Shown here piece after piece: positions 36,549-46,075 of a DNA stretch of 64,000 nucleotides (the first letter of the stretch is position 1; every line of letters begins with the position of its first letter). This DNA is from an uncultured bacterium (lineage in GTDB: Bacteria > Pseudomonadota > Alphaproteobacteria > Sphingomonadales > Sphingomonadaceae), in NCBI GenBank assembly GCA_942636505.2, contig CALOGB020000056.1, positions 744,001 to 808,000 on the forward strand, written 5' to 3'. A program made the position numbers and the translations under genes. Under the pieces are notes generated by a model that saw only the letters and a list, made by a program, of their open reading frames with translations, searched no databases and was not told the origin of the DNA.

Positions 36549-37578
36549 CGGCCAGCAATCCGACCGACAGCGCATAGAAATTCGAACAATTGTAATCGAG
36601 GATCACGCGGTAGTTGCTGGTCAACAGATACGCGGTCGCACCCGGTCCATCCGGTTCGAGCAACGTCGCCATCACCGAACCGTCCAGCGATCGACCGCTC
36701 TGCGGGCTGATCCCCAGGGCGCGCCACTCGGCTATCGTCCGCCAGCCGCTATGCCGTTCGAACACGCGCGGGCAGCGCGGCGAGACGAGGCGGTTGCGGA
36801 CCTGCGATCGATCGAATCCGGCCGGCACGTTGACCGCGACACCCCAGGGCTGACCAGCTCGCCAGCCGGCATCGACGAAGTAGTTGCCGATCGATGCGAG
36901 CGTATCGGCGGGGCTGTTCCAGATATCCGCGCGGCCATCGCCATCGCCGTCTCGCGCGATCCGCAGGTAGATGGACGGCAGGAACTGCGGGTTGCCCATG
37001 GCCCCTGCCCAGCTTCCCTTCAATTGCGACCGCGTCACGCCGCGGTCGAGCATCTTCAACCCAGCGATGAACTCGCCCGCGAACAGCGACCTCCGTCGGC
37101 CTTCATAGGCAAGGCTCGCGAGCGACCGCAGGAGGTCGAAGTCGCCCGTGTAGCTGCCGTAGTTCGTCTCATGGCCCCAGATCGCGACCATGACTGATTC
37201 GGGAACGCCGGTCTGCTGCTCGATCCGCTGCAGCCGATAGCGTTGCGCCTGATAGGTCTGGCGACCGCGCGCGATCCGCGCCGCGTCGACATGCTGCGTG
37301 CGATACGGTGCGAAGGCGGGTATCGCGCTGGACTTCGTTGCGCCCGGCTGTGCCCGGTCGAGTTCGATCACGCGAGGGTTGAGCGTCAGCGTCGGAAAGA
37401 CCGAATCCGCCGTACGCGCGCTGACACCATCGGCCAGCGCCTGCTGACGCAGTTCGCGCATGTACGACTGAAACCCTGCGTCGTCCTGCGCGACCGCCGG
37501 TCCGCCGACGGACAGCATTGCGATCGCACCGAAAGCGCCGTTGCGCAGCCAAGTCGCTGCTCGTGTTACCCCACCCAT
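36532..37578 (-). CDS. mltB: Lytic murein transglycosylase (MltB/SLT_2 type)
   Basis: The 348-residue secreted enzyme has a signal peptide (M-G-G-V-T-R... ending V-A-Q) and the MltB catalytic segment I-W-G-H-E137-T-N-Y-G, with E137 the likely general acid/base. [10 protein letters not shown] and D-G-D-G-R-A-D-I-W follow, as is typical of this family. The open frame extends upstream to 37803, but that part is Arg- and Cys-rich non-coding-looking sequence, so I start at the ATG at 37578. It heads the mltB-rlpA-dacA cell-wall set. Confidence 0.92.
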   Translation of the reverse strand: MGGVTRAATWLRNGAFGAIAMLSVGGPAVAQDDAGFQSYMRELRQQALADGVSARTADSVFPTLTLNPRVIELDRAQPGATKSSAIPAFAPYRTQHVDAARIARGRQTYQAQRYRLQRIEQQTGVPESVMVAIWGHETNYGSYTGDFDLLRSLASLAYEGRRRSLFAGEFIAGLKMLDRGVTRSQLKGSWAGAMGNPQFLPSIYLRIARDGDGDGRADIWNSPADTLASIGNYFVDAGWRAGQPWGVAVNVPAGFDRSQVRNRLVSPRCPRVFERHSGWRTIAEWRALGISPQSGRSLDGSVMATLLEPDGPGATAYLLTSNYRVILDYNCSNFYALSVGLLADAVER

Positions 37579-37835
37579 GCCGAAGGATGTGCCACAGACA
37601 CCAGCGGATCGGAACCTCGCATCGTCGCACGGTTGCCACGCACAGGCGCTTGATGGCGCGGGGCGGAAGCCTATCGCGCTAACCCGCCCCGTCGATCGAG
37701 ACCGCTGGCACTGCCTGATAGCTATCCTTCGTCGGGCACGGCACCTTTTACCCTGTTGGCAATTCCGGCTATCGGCCTGCCATTCGCGGGGCGGCGGTGG
37801 CAAACACCGAGACCGACGGGACGAGGAGTGATGCC

Positions 37836-39125
37836 GTGATCGAGGTCAATTTCGATGGAATCGTCGGTCCGACGCACAACTACGCGGGGCTTTCGATCGG
37901 CAACCGTGCGTCGTCCGCCAACGCCGGTGCGGTGTCCGCCCCGCGTCTTGCCGCGCTTCAAGGTGTGGGCAAGATGCGTCGCTTGATGGACATGGGCCTG
38001 AAGCAAGGCGTCTTCCTGCCGCACGCCAGGCCCCAGGTCGATTGGTTGAGGACGCTAGGTTTCGCGGGTTCCGATGCGGAAGTCCTGGCGTCCGCATGGG
38101 CTGCCGACAGAGCGCTCGTCGCCAACGCAATGTCGGCGTCGTCGATGTGGACGGCGAATGCGGGCACGGTGTCCCCGGCGACCGACACCCGTGACGGTCT
38201 TTGCCATATCTCGGTCGCGAACCTGTCGACGATGCCGCACCGCGCGATCGAGCCAGTGCAGACCGAACGACAACTCCGCCTCGCGTTCTCGGACCCGCGG
38301 TATTTCCGGGTGCATCCCCCCCTGCCCGCCGCATTCGGGGATGAAGGTGCAGCCAACTTCATGAGGCTGGTCTCGCCCGCAGGCGGCGCCGCGGTAGAGA
38401 TGTTCGTCTATGGCGAGGGTCAGGCGGGTGGCTTCCCCTCGCGTCAGCACCGCAGCGCGAGCGAGGCGGTCGCACGCCGCCACGGCCTCGATACGCGCCA
38501 TACGCTGATGGTTCGGCAAAGCGAGGCGGCGATCGCGGCCGGTGCTTTCCATAATGACGTGGTTGCGGTGGCCAACGGTCACGTCCTGTTCGCGCATGAG
38601 CAGGCGTTCGCCGACCCTCGCGCGCTGTACGATGCGGTGGCGGCGCTCGTCCCCGACGCGGTGATCGTCGAGGTTCCGGCAGATCAGGTGAGCCTCGACA
38701 CGGCGATCCGGACGTATCTGTTCAATTCCCAACTGGTCACGATGCCGGATGGGGGAATGACCCTTGTCCTGCCTGCCGAAGCACGCGAGCACGCCGATGT
38801 CTGGACTTGGCTGTCGGAATTGATCGCAGCCGGAGGGCCGATCACCCGACTGGAGATCGTCGACGTCCGCGAATCTATGCGCAACGGCGGCGGTCCCGCC
38901 TGTCTCCGGCTTCGCGTTCAAGTCGATACGGAAGCGTTTGCTGCGATCGATCGCCGCTTCCTGCTCGATGATGCTGCCTGCGACCGGATCGAAGCGGTCA
39001 TTGCACGCGAATGGCCCGAAGCGATCGCACCCGATGATCTTGGTAATCCCCGTCTTTGGGAGCAGTGTCTTCGTGCCCGCTCGGCCTTGACCGCAGCGCT
39101 CGGTTTCAGCCCTGACGAGATCTGA
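37836..39125 (+). CDS. astB: N-succinylarginine dihydrolase
   Basis: The 429-residue enzyme converts N2-succinylarginine to N2-succinylornithine, ammonia and CO2, the second step of the AST arginine pathway. The N-terminal V-N-F-D-G-I-V-G-P-T-H-N-Y-A-G-L-S is diagnostic. I chose the GTG at 37836, with GAGGAG seven bases upstream, over a GTG at 37797; both are in frame. No astA, astC, astD or astE lies nearby. The 257-bp gap to divergent mltB holds no gene I can support. A hairpin follows the stop. Confidence 0.94.
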   Translation: MIEVNFDGIVGPTHNYAGLSIGNRASSANAGAVSAPRLAALQGVGKMRRLMDMGLKQGVFLPHARPQVDWLRTLGFAGSDAEVLASAWAADRALVANAMSASSMWTANAGTVSPATDTRDGLCHISVANLSTMPHRAIEPVQTERQLRLAFSDPRYFRVHPPLPAAFGDEGAANFMRLVSPAGGAAVEMFVYGEGQAGGFPSRQHRSASEAVARRHGLDTRHTLMVRQSEAAIAAGAFHNDVVAVANGHVLFAHEQAFADPRALYDAVAALVPDAVIVEVPADQVSLDTAIRTYLFNSQLVTMPDGGMTLVLPAEAREHADVWTWLSELIAAGGPITRLEIVDVRESMRNGGGPACLRLRVQVDTEAFAAIDRRFLLDDAACDRIEAVIAREWPEAIAPDDLGNPRLWEQCLRARSALTAALGFSPDEI

Positions 39126-39129
39126 TCGA

Positions 39130-39156
39130 TGGCGCACTCTCGGCAGGAGTGCGCCA
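39130..39156. terminator. Hairpin between convergent astB and TonB receptor genes
   Basis: A perfect 10-bp inverted repeat (39130-39139 and 39147-39156) with a 7-nt loop sits in the 53-bp gap between two convergent stops. There is no T-tract. It could serve as terminator in both directions. Confidence 0.55.
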
Positions 39157-39178
39157 CCGGATGGCTCGCGGATTCAGA

Positions 39179-42100
39179 CTACATCTTGAAGCGCGCGCCC
39201 ATCAGGAACGTGCGGCCGAAGTGGTTGTTCTCGTAGTTCCGGTTCGCGTCGAGATCGGTGTAACGGCTGCGATAATTGTCGGTAAGGTTCGTTCCCTCCA
39301 GCGAGACCTCGACCGCTGGCGTCAACTTGTAGCGAAGCGAGGCGTCGACGTTGAGAGTCGAATTATACCCCTCGAACAGGTTGCCCGTCGCCGAACTGCC
39401 GTCGATGTACGGGCTGCGATAGCTGACGGACCCGCGCGCGCTGAACTTCTTGTCCTCGTAATAGAGCGTGCCGTTATACGCGCGCTTCGACAGGCCGTAG
39501 AGCGTTGCCGTGCGCGTCGTGTTCGGCAATGCACCGAGCACGCCACCGGGCGTTGCGACGGCGCCTGTCACCGGGTTGAAGGTTGGCCGGGTCACGGCGG
39601 TGGCAGGTCCGCCTTGCGAATAGCCTGCGCTCGAATCGACGAAGGTCGCATTCGCCAGGAACCCGAAATTCTTTAGGAACCCGGGGAGGAAGCGGAAGCT
39701 GGATTGGAGCGAAATCTCCATCCCCTTCAGCGAAGCGCCTTCGCCGTTGACGGGTGCGTTGATCTGCCAAAGCTGTCCCTCCGGTGCTCCTGCCGCGGGC
39801 GAGCTGGCGGGGATCACCGACAGCGGTAGACCCGTCGAAGCGAACGTTCCGCTCCGGGTCTGTGTTACGGTAAAGCTCTCGATATTCTTCTTGAACACTG
39901 CGACGGAGAAGATCGATTGCGGCGCGAAATACCATTCGGCTGCCAGATCGAACGCGGTCGCGCGGAACGGCTTCAGTAACGGGTTGCCAAACGTCACGCG
40001 GTAGTTGAACCCGTCGACCGAACCACCCGGCGTGAGGCTGCCGAGGCTAGGGCGCGTCAGCACCTTGGCGATCGCGCCGCGCAGGATGACCTTCTCGGTC
40101 GGGAATAGCGCGACGTTCATGGCGGGCAGCCAGTCATCGTAGCTCCGACCAACCGTGGCCGGCGTGTTGACGGTGACGCCGCCGACGACCGCGGACGAGA
40201 TGCCGGTCGATTTCTGCGCGGTATGGGCATAGCGCATGCCGGCGTTCGCGGCGTAGTTCAGGCCGAACAGGTCGCCCTTGATATCGAACTCGGCATAGCC
40301 CCCGGTTACCTCTTCGACGACGCTGCGGGTATCCCCGACCAGCACGGTCGGCGTGCGGTTGTAGAGCTTGGTATAGGCTGCCGCCGCATCGATGTTCGGC
40401 ACCAGGAAGCTCGTGGTCGTCCCCGCGGGCTGCCCAGCCTTGCCGAGATTGAAGATCTCGCCAAGGCTTCCGGCGGGGAAGCCATAGACCGCGGTGGGAC
40501 CGAACAGCGTGTTGGGCGAGCAGGTAAGCGTGCCGAGCACGACGTCCTTCCCGCCCGCGTTCGGGCAGACCACGGCATCGCGTGAGAAGCCGGCGGTATC
40601 GAACGAGAAGCGGCGATACATGCCGCCAGCCTTGATCTGGAACCCTTCGGCGACATCCCATTCGGTGCGCAGCTGCGCGGTACGAAACTTGTTGATCGTT
40701 TCGGACGGCCGATCGCGAATTTCCGCCAGTTGGAAGTTCGCCGGATCGGTGACGCTGGTACCGAAAGTAAGCTTCGGCCGCTTCATGTCGGTATAGTCGT
40801 AGCTATACCCCTGCGCGTCGCGATCATCGAACACGAAGGTCGTTTCGACTGGGATCGTAGCATCCGACTTGGAGAAGCCGCCCAGCAGCGTGAAGCGGAG
40901 CTTGTCCGTTACGTCCTGATCCCAGCTTCCGCCAAGCTGATAGAATTCAGTCTGCGATTTACGCAGATAATGCTCGGTACGGACCCACGCGTCGTTCAGC
41001 GTCGCCTTGACGAGATTGTTGTTGGCGTCGATCGTATAGTTGTTGATGTCGATCGAGCGCTCGTTAGAGCGCAGCAGGACTTCACCCCATTTTTCTTCGC
41101 GGGTTTCCTTGAACCGCGAATACAGGCCGTCGATCGAGACCTTCGTTGATTCGGTCGGCGCCCATTGAATGCTGCCGGTGATGCCGAGCCGCTCCCGGTC
41201 GTGACGGACCGAGCCGTAGCGCGGAATGCGTGGGTGGAAGGCGAGCGCTGCCGTGTCGCAAATCGCCGAATTGGTATAAGTTCCCCCGCGGTTCGGCGCG
41301 GTAAAGCACGGCGTTCCTCCGACCGAGTCGAACACGCCCTGCGCCCAGCGAACGCTGTTGTTGCCCAGTTCTAAATTGTTCGTCTTGGTATAGGCGCCAG
41401 AGAACGCCATGCCGAACGTGCCGTCGGCCGATTTCCACGAAAGCAGGCCCGCCAGACGCGGTCCGAAATTCTTGCTGAGGTCGTTATAGCTCGCTTGCGC
41501 CGAGCCGACGAGCGTGAGACCGGTCTTGCCACCCAGCGGATTGCCGGTGTTCAGGTCGACCACCGCGCCGAGCGAACCTTCGTCCAGCGACGCCTCGGCA
41601 GTCTTGTGGACGACGATCGAATTGAACAGCTCGGAGGCGAAAACATTGAAATCGAACGCACGATCGCGGTTCGAGCTCGCGCCGTCGGTCGACGTAGCGA
41701 CTGTCTCCAGGCCATTGACCCGGACGCGAGTAAACTGCGCACCAAGCCCGCGTACGGTGATCGCACGGCCCTCGCCTGCGTCGCGCTGGATCGAGATACC
41801 GGGAATACGCTGCAACGACTCGGCCAGATTCTGGTCGGGAAACTTGGCGATGTCTTCGGCGACGATCGCATCGACCGACGACACCGACTGACGCTTGACG
41901 TTGAGCGCCGCGTCGAGCGAGCGCCGGAAGCCGGTAACGATAATCTCGGCGGTCGGACTGTCGGCGGATACCGTCTCGGGTACGGTTTCGGGCGAGTTTT
42001 GCGATGCGGTCGTCGCGGCGGGATCCGCCGGTTGCCCCTCAGGGACGACTGCGGTCTGTGCCGGTGACGGATCGACCTGAGCTGGTGTCCCTGGGCTCAC

Positions 42101-42229
42101 GCTATTTGGTATCTGCGCGGCTTGCGCAACTGCGGTTGCCGGCATCGCCAGTGCCAGCACGAGGCTGCCAGCGGAAATCCCGCCAAGCCAGTTTAGTCGC
42201 CGATCCGTTGCTGCTGTTTGCATGCCCAT
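39179..42229 (-). CDS. TonB-dependent receptor (Xanthomonas/Caulobacter type), probably oligo-uronate uptake
   Basis: The 1016-residue outer-membrane receptor has a signal peptide, a Pro/Thr/Gln-rich stretch, a TonB-box-like I-I-V-T-G-F segment, a plug starting at V-D-A-I-V-A-E-D-I-A-K-F-P-D-Q-N-L-A-E-S, and a 22-strand barrel ending in Phe-rich sequence (L-M-G-A-R-F-K-M). The plug sequence is the one typical of TIGR01782-type receptors, many of which import plant oligosaccharides. Two operator-like motifs lie 30 and about 180 bp upstream and are shared with the uronate genes, so a role in importing uronate oligomers is likely. The start at 42229 was chosen by ribosome-binding site and signal peptide. 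Confidence 0.93.
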   Translation of the reverse strand: MGMQTAATDRRLNWLGGISAGSLVLALAMPATAVAQAAQIPNSVSPGTPAQVDPSPAQTAVVPEGQPADPAATTASQNSPETVPETVSADSPTAEIIVTGFRRSLDAALNVKRQSVSSVDAIVAEDIAKFPDQNLAESLQRIPGISIQRDAGEGRAITVRGLGAQFTRVRVNGLETVATSTDGASSNRDRAFDFNVFASELFNSIVVHKTAEASLDEGSLGAVVDLNTGNPLGGKTGLTLVGSAQASYNDLSKNFGPRLAGLLSWKSADGTFGMAFSGAYTKTNNLELGNNSVRWAQGVFDSVGGTPCFTAPNRGGTYTNSAICDTAALAFHPRIPRYGSVRHDRERLGITGSIQWAPTESTKVSIDGLYSRFKETREEKWGEVLLRSNERSIDINNYTIDANNNLVKATLNDAWVRTEHYLRKSQTEFYQLGGSWDQDVTDKLRFTLLGGFSKSDATIPVETTFVFDDRDAQGYSYDYTDMKRPKLTFGTSVTDPANFQLAEIRDRPSETINKFRTAQLRTEWDVAEGFQIKAGGMYRRFSFDTAGFSRDAVVCPNAGGKDVVLGTLTCSPNTLFGPTAVYGFPAGSLGEIFNLGKAGQPAGTTTSFLVPNIDAAAAYTKLYNRTPTVLVGDTRSVVEEVTGGYAEFDIKGDLFGLNYAANAGMRYAHTAQKSTGISSAVVGGVTVNTPATVGRSYDDWLPAMNVALFPTEKVILRGAIAKVLTRPSLGSLTPGGSVDGFNYRVTFGNPLLKPFRATAFDLAAEWYFAPQSIFSVAVFKKNIESFTVTQTRSGTFASTGLPLSVIPASSPAAGAPEGQLWQINAPVNGEGASLKGMEISLQSSFRFLPGFLKNFGFLANATFVDSSAGYSQGGPATAVTRPTFNPVTGAVATPGGVLGALPNTTRTATLYGLSKRAYNGTLYYEDKKFSARGSVSYRSPYIDGSSATGNLFEGYNSTLNVDASLRYKLTPAVEVSLEGTNLTDNYRSRYTDLDANRNYENNHFGRTFLMGARFKM

Positions 42230-42258
42230 TGCTCCACTCCCCGTCGGGTCAACATCGA

Positions 42259-42272
42259 TGACACCGGTTGCG
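42259..42272 (-). promoter_or_regulatory. Putative LacI-family operator, proximal to TonB receptor
   Basis: The motif TGACACCGGTTGCG reads on the plus strand and ends the core TGACACCGGTT found at three other places in this locus. It lies 30 bp upstream of the receptor start, where a bound repressor would block transcription. The motif is GC-palindromic around ACCGGT, as expected for a LacI-family site. Confidence 0.6.
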
Positions 42273-42407
42273 ACGTCGGCTGCTTGCCGCGTTGCCTCCG
42301 CCCTGATGATCTTGGGGAACAAGACCCGTTACTTTCGAACGGGTGCATCTCATCCTCTCCTGAACAGCCAGTTGTTGCTGGTCCGCTCCCGGTTCTGTCT
42401 ATGCTTA

Positions 42408-42421
42408 GGTAACCGGTGTCA
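42408..42421 (-). promoter_or_regulatory. Putative LacI-family operator, distal to TonB receptor
   Basis: GGTAACCGGTGTCA on the plus strand, i.e. TGACACCGGTTACC on the minus strand. It is identical over all 14 bases to the site upstream of uxaC. It lies in the 236-bp gap between the esterase stop and the receptor start, about 150 bp from the proximal site, a spacing compatible with looping. Confidence 0.65.
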
Positions 42422-42465
42422 GGACAATGTCGCACGATCGTTTACGTGTCAACATGCGCCTGAGA

Positions 42466-44034
42466 TCAACTGCCCGGTTGGATGTACGGAACGCGCGCGA
42501 ACAGCTCGCGCTGCCAGCGACGCGGATCGGCTTCGAGACGTGAATTCGCATCGAAGATCATCGTCGCGCGCGTGGTCAGGTCATAGCGCGGCCAAGCCGG
42601 AACGCCTGCGTGGTGCGGATCGCCGGTACGCGCGAACGCGACGAAACTGTCCTGCATCGCTTTGGATACGGAATGAGCATCCGCGCCGATACCAGTCTGG
42701 GATCCTGCAGCATCCAGAGTGCCGAAGACCAACGGGATATCCATCGTGTGGAAGGCACCGCGACGCGGATCCGTGCGCGACGCGAAGTCGACTTGGTACA
42801 CCCAGGCGGGTGAATCGCTCGTTGCACGTGCTTCGGCCTCGATCACCTGCCCGCGCCAGCTTCTGCCTGCGGTGGTGGCGTCGTAGAACACATCAAGCGG
42901 CGACCACGCCGGGTATCGCGCACGGTATGCAGCGACGACCCATTCGGGCAGTATGTCGATCTTGAGTTCCGGCGCCATGCGGGCCGCCAGATTGGCCCAG
43001 TCGAGCCCACTCACTTTAGCAGAATCCGGACCTATAAACCCGCGCGTCTCGTCATGCGTGTTGCCAAGCATCATTGGGATACCGTTGCCCAACGGGTTGG
43101 CATCGGGCCAGAACGGATGTCGCGTCAGCCAGGTCATGTCGAGCACCGGCCCGAAATACACGCCGCCTCCCATCACCGGATCGGTCGTCTCGAGCGCCTC
43201 GACAAGCTTTGCAGCGGGGAGCGTCAACAGCGGCGACAGATTGGTCTCCGTCACGCCGAGCTTTGCGAGATACGCTCGCGTCCGCGCTGTCGCGTTCAGC
43301 GGGCCGGATACCGTCACCTGCTGGCCGCTCATCGTAGCAGCCCGGTGAAACAGCCCGGCCGCGGACGGCATCCCCATCATCGTCGCGATTTTCGCACCGC
43401 CGCCCGATTGTCCGAATACCATGACCCGTGACGGATCGCCGCCGAACGCCGCGATATTGTCACGCACCCATTTGAGTGCGAGGATCAAGTCGAGCTGCCC
43501 CGCATTGCCGCTGTCCGGAAACCTTGGATCGAGCCGCGCGAGGTAGAGATAGCCGAACGCGTTGAGCCGGTGGTTGATCGTCACCACGACACAGTCGCCG
43601 CGTGCCGCCAGCGCCTGCCCATCGTTCAACGGATCGGTGACGCTGCCGTTCGAATAGGCGCCCCCGTGGATATAGACCATGACCGGCTTGTTGACGCGGG
43701 CGTCGGCTTCGGCGGTCCAGACGTTGAGGAACAGGCAGTCCTCCGACTGCGGGCCATAAGGTCCCGATTGCGGGGATACCGGTCCGAACTCCTGCGCGGG
43801 CCGGTGCTGTCCCGGCATCGCCACTGGTAGCGGCGCCTGGAACCGCTCGGCACGACCGTAGCGTATTCCGCTGAATGCGCTGACCTGCCCTTCCGACGTG
43901 CCCACGAAATTTCCTGATGGCGTTCGAACCTTGGGGGCCGTACTCGCCCTCGCGCAGCGCGCGCGGCTCGCCAGGATCAACGCAGCCCCGGCGCCTATCG
44001 TCGCCCTGCGCGTCCAGCCATCAGCGCCGGACAT
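42466..44034 (-). CDS. Tat-exported type-B carboxylesterase
   Basis: The 522-residue alpha/beta hydrolase has the nucleophile elbow F-G208-Q-S210-G-G-G-A and the type-B markers E-D-C-L-F-L-N-V-W and Y-I-H-G-G-A-Y (oxyanion hole). The N-terminus has a twin-arginine signal (W-T-R-R-A-T-I-G-A-G-A). It should remove ester groups (acetyl, feruloyl or methyl) in the periplasm, a typical step in plant polysaccharide breakdown; the exact ester is unknown. It overlaps the kdgK stop by 14 bp, so it belongs to the kduI-kduD-kdgK operon. Confidence 0.88.
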   Translation of the reverse strand: MSGADGWTRRATIGAGAALILASRARCARASTAPKVRTPSGNFVGTSEGQVSAFSGIRYGRAERFQAPLPVAMPGQHRPAQEFGPVSPQSGPYGPQSEDCLFLNVWTAEADARVNKPVMVYIHGGAYSNGSVTDPLNDGQALAARGDCVVVTINHRLNAFGYLYLARLDPRFPDSGNAGQLDLILALKWVRDNIAAFGGDPSRVMVFGQSGGGAKIATMMGMPSAAGLFHRAATMSGQQVTVSGPLNATARTRAYLAKLGVTETNLSPLLTLPAAKLVEALETTDPVMGGGVYFGPVLDMTWLTRHPFWPDANPLGNGIPMMLGNTHDETRGFIGPDSAKVSGLDWANLAARMAPELKIDILPEWVVAAYRARYPAWSPLDVFYDATTAGRSWRGQVIEAEARATSDSPAWVYQVDFASRTDPRRGAFHTMDIPLVFGTLDAAGSQTGIGADAHSVSKAMQDSFVAFARTGDPHHAGVPAWPRYDLTTRATMIFDANSRLEADPRRWQRELFARVPYIQPGS

Positions 44035-45028
44035 CGAGGCCGCCGGCCAGATATGCGTCGATATCCGCCTGGCGGAACAGGCTCGCGTCCCCGGGCAACG
44101 AGTGTTTCAGCGCAGCGAGCGCCAAGCCGATACGCGCGGTTTCGGCGATGTCCTTGCCGGATCGCAATCCGTGTAGGACGCCCGCTGCGAACGCGTCGCC
44201 GCCACCGATTCGATCGACAATACCGGCTAGCACGACCTCGTCGGTCTGGGCGTAGGCGTCGCGCGTGTCGATCCGCGCGGAAAGACGGTGGAGATCGACA
44301 TGTTCGACATGGCGCGCGGTCGACGCGATCGTCTGCAAGCGGGGAAACGCGGCGAACGCGGCCTCCGTCGCTTCGCGTCGGCGATCCTCGGCCTCGCCGG
44401 AGAAGTCGCGATCGAGCAGCAGGGCGATATCGCGGTGATTGCCGAACATCAGGTCGGCATGCTCGACGAGTTGCGTCAGGATCGCGCGCGGGTTCGAGTC
44501 CCATCGTTCCCAAAGCTTCCCGCGCCAATTGCCGTCGAACGAGACCGCAATCCCGCGTTCCGTTGCCGCTCGGACGGCTGCCAGCGCCGCTTCAGCCGGG
44601 ACCGGGCCGAGCGCCGGCGTGATGCCGGACAGATGCAGCCGATCGACGCCGCCGAGCAGTGAGGTCCAGTCCCAGGTTTCAGCAGGTGCCTCCGCGAACG
44701 ACGACCAGGCCCGGTCGTAAATGACTTCGGTAGCGCGAAGGCCTGCACCGGACGTCACGAAATACAGCCCCATCCGGTCGCCGCCCAGTGTGATCGTCGA
44801 CGTGTCGACACCATGCCCGCGCAGCGTTGTGATCGCCGTGCGGCCGAGATCATTGTCGGGGACTATCGTCGCCATCCCGACGTCGTGGCCGAGCCGTGCA
44901 AGCTGCGTCACGACGTTCGCCTCGGCGCCTGCGACCCAGACGTCGAGTTTCGGCGTCTGCAACAGCAACTCGCGACCTGGCGGGGAAAGCCGCAACATGA
45001 TCTCGCCGAACGCCAGGAATTTAGTCAT
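44021..45028 (-). CDS. kdgK: 2-dehydro-3-deoxygluconokinase (PfkB family)
   Basis: The 335-residue kinase has the PfkB N-terminal G-E-I-M-L-R-L-S and the C-terminal signature D-R-I-G-G-G-D-A-F-A-A-G with the catalytic Asp. Together with kduI and kduD in the same operon this points to KDG kinase, which makes KDPG for the Entner-Doudoroff pathway. No KDPG aldolase gene is in the window. A 146-bp gap with short GC-rich inverted repeats separates it from kduD. Confidence 0.92.
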   Translation of the reverse strand: MTKFLAFGEIMLRLSPPGRELLLQTPKLDVWVAGAEANVVTQLARLGHDVGMATIVPDNDLGRTAITTLRGHGVDTSTITLGGDRMGLYFVTSGAGLRATEVIYDRAWSSFAEAPAETWDWTSLLGGVDRLHLSGITPALGPVPAEAALAAVRAATERGIAVSFDGNWRGKLWERWDSNPRAILTQLVEHADLMFGNHRDIALLLDRDFSGEAEDRRREATEAAFAAFPRLQTIASTARHVEHVDLHRLSARIDTRDAYAQTDEVVLAGIVDRIGGGDAFAAGVLHGLRSGKDIAETARIGLALAALKHSLPGDASLFRQADIDAYLAGGLDVRR

Positions 45029-45174
45029 ATCACCCCTTCATCGAATCCTCCCAGTGCGGGGAGGAGGGCCACTGCTTGGTCGTGGTGGAGCGGGCGTGCC
45101 ACGACGGATACGCTAACGGAAGCCCCTTCCCATCAGCTTGAGACAGGCCCTTACCCCCCGTGTCGGGACGAACG

Positions 45175-45945
45175 TCACCGAGCGAGCCAGCCGCCATCGA
45201 CGGCAAGGATGTGGCCCTGGACGTAGTTGGCTGCGGCCGACGACAGGAACACGGCCGCACCGCCGAGATCGCTCGCGTCGCCCCATTTGCCTGCCGGGAT
45301 GCGGTCGAGGATCGAGCGGTTGCGGATCTCGTCCGCCTGTAGCGCGGCGGTGTTGTTCGTCGCGATGTATCCCGGTGCGATCGCGTTGACGTTGACGCCC
45401 TTGGCTGCCCACTCGTTCGCGAGCAGCTTCGTAAGGCCACCGATCCCCGACTTCGACGCAGTGTAGCTCGGCACGCGGATACCGCCCTGGAAGGTCAGCA
45501 TCGAGGCGATGTTGACGATCTTGCCCGAGCCTTGCGCGATCATGTGCCGCCCAGCGGCCTGGCACAGGAAGAACACCGACTTGAGGTTGGTATCGATCAC
45601 CGCATCCCAGTCGGCTTCGGTGAAGTCGACCGCGTCGGCGCGGCGGATGATGCCGGCGTTGTTGATCAGGATGTCGAGCCCGCCGAGCTTGGCCACCGTC
45701 TCGTCGACGACGCGCCGCACCGGTTCGATCGTCGATAGATCGGCGGAGACGATCTCGGCTTTCCGCCCGAGCGCGCGGATCTGCGCGACGGTATCTTCGG
45801 CAGGCGTGCGACCGACGCAGGCGACATCGGCGCCGGCGGTCGCGAGCGCGACAGCGATGGCTTGGCCGATACCGGTGTTGGCGCCGGTGACGATGGCGAC
45901 CTTGCCGGTCAGGTCGAAGGGGCCAGATACGGAAGGAGTGGTCAT
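45175..45945 (-). CDS. kduD: 2-deoxy-D-gluconate 3-dehydrogenase / DKII oxidoreductase (SDR)
   Basis: The 256-residue short-chain dehydrogenase has the NAD-binding G-A-N-T-G-I-G loop, N-N-A-G and the catalytic Y-T-A-S-K with the Ser in N-I-A-S-M. The neighbouring kduI makes KduD the most specific assignment: it reduces 2,5-diketo-3-deoxygluconate to KDG. I place the start at the ATG at 45945 behind a strong GGAGGAG; the 30 extra upstream codons come from a palindromic repeat, not from coding sequence. Confidence 0.92.
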   Translation of the reverse strand: MTTPSVSGPFDLTGKVAIVTGANTGIGQAIAVALATAGADVACVGRTPAEDTVAQIRALGRKAEIVSADLSTIEPVRRVVDETVAKLGGLDILINNAGIIRRADAVDFTEADWDAVIDTNLKSVFFLCQAAGRHMIAQGSGKIVNIASMLTFQGGIRVPSYTASKSGIGGLTKLLANEWAAKGVNVNAIAPGYIATNNTAALQADEIRNRSILDRIPAGKWGDASDLGGAAVFLSSAAANYVQGHILAVDGGWLAR

Positions 45946-45956
45946 GCTCTTCTCCT

Positions 45957-46065
45957 CCCCTCCCGCCTGCGGGAGGGGCCGGGGGTGGGCTCGCGCTTTC
46001 CTCGCGCGGATCGGTGGAGGCAAGCGCGCGCCCACCCCCTGCCCCCTCCCGCAAGCGGGAAGGGG
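45957..46065. repeat. Palindromic intergenic repeat between kduI and kduD
   Basis: Two GC-rich arms, about 45957-45990 and 46030-46065, pair with few mismatches around a 39-base centre. They contain CCCTCCCGC...GCGGGAGGGG cores. Read in one frame they give the H-P-x-P-L-P-Q-A-G-G-type peptide often seen as a false N-terminus in sphingomonad annotations. The repeat lies inside an apparent operon. Confidence 0.7.
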
Positions 46066-46075
46066 AAAGGCAGGC

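Noticed and set aside
45946..46035. 30-residue N-terminal extension of KduD
   Set aside because: It is translated palindromic repeat; the ATG at 45945 follows GGAGGAG.
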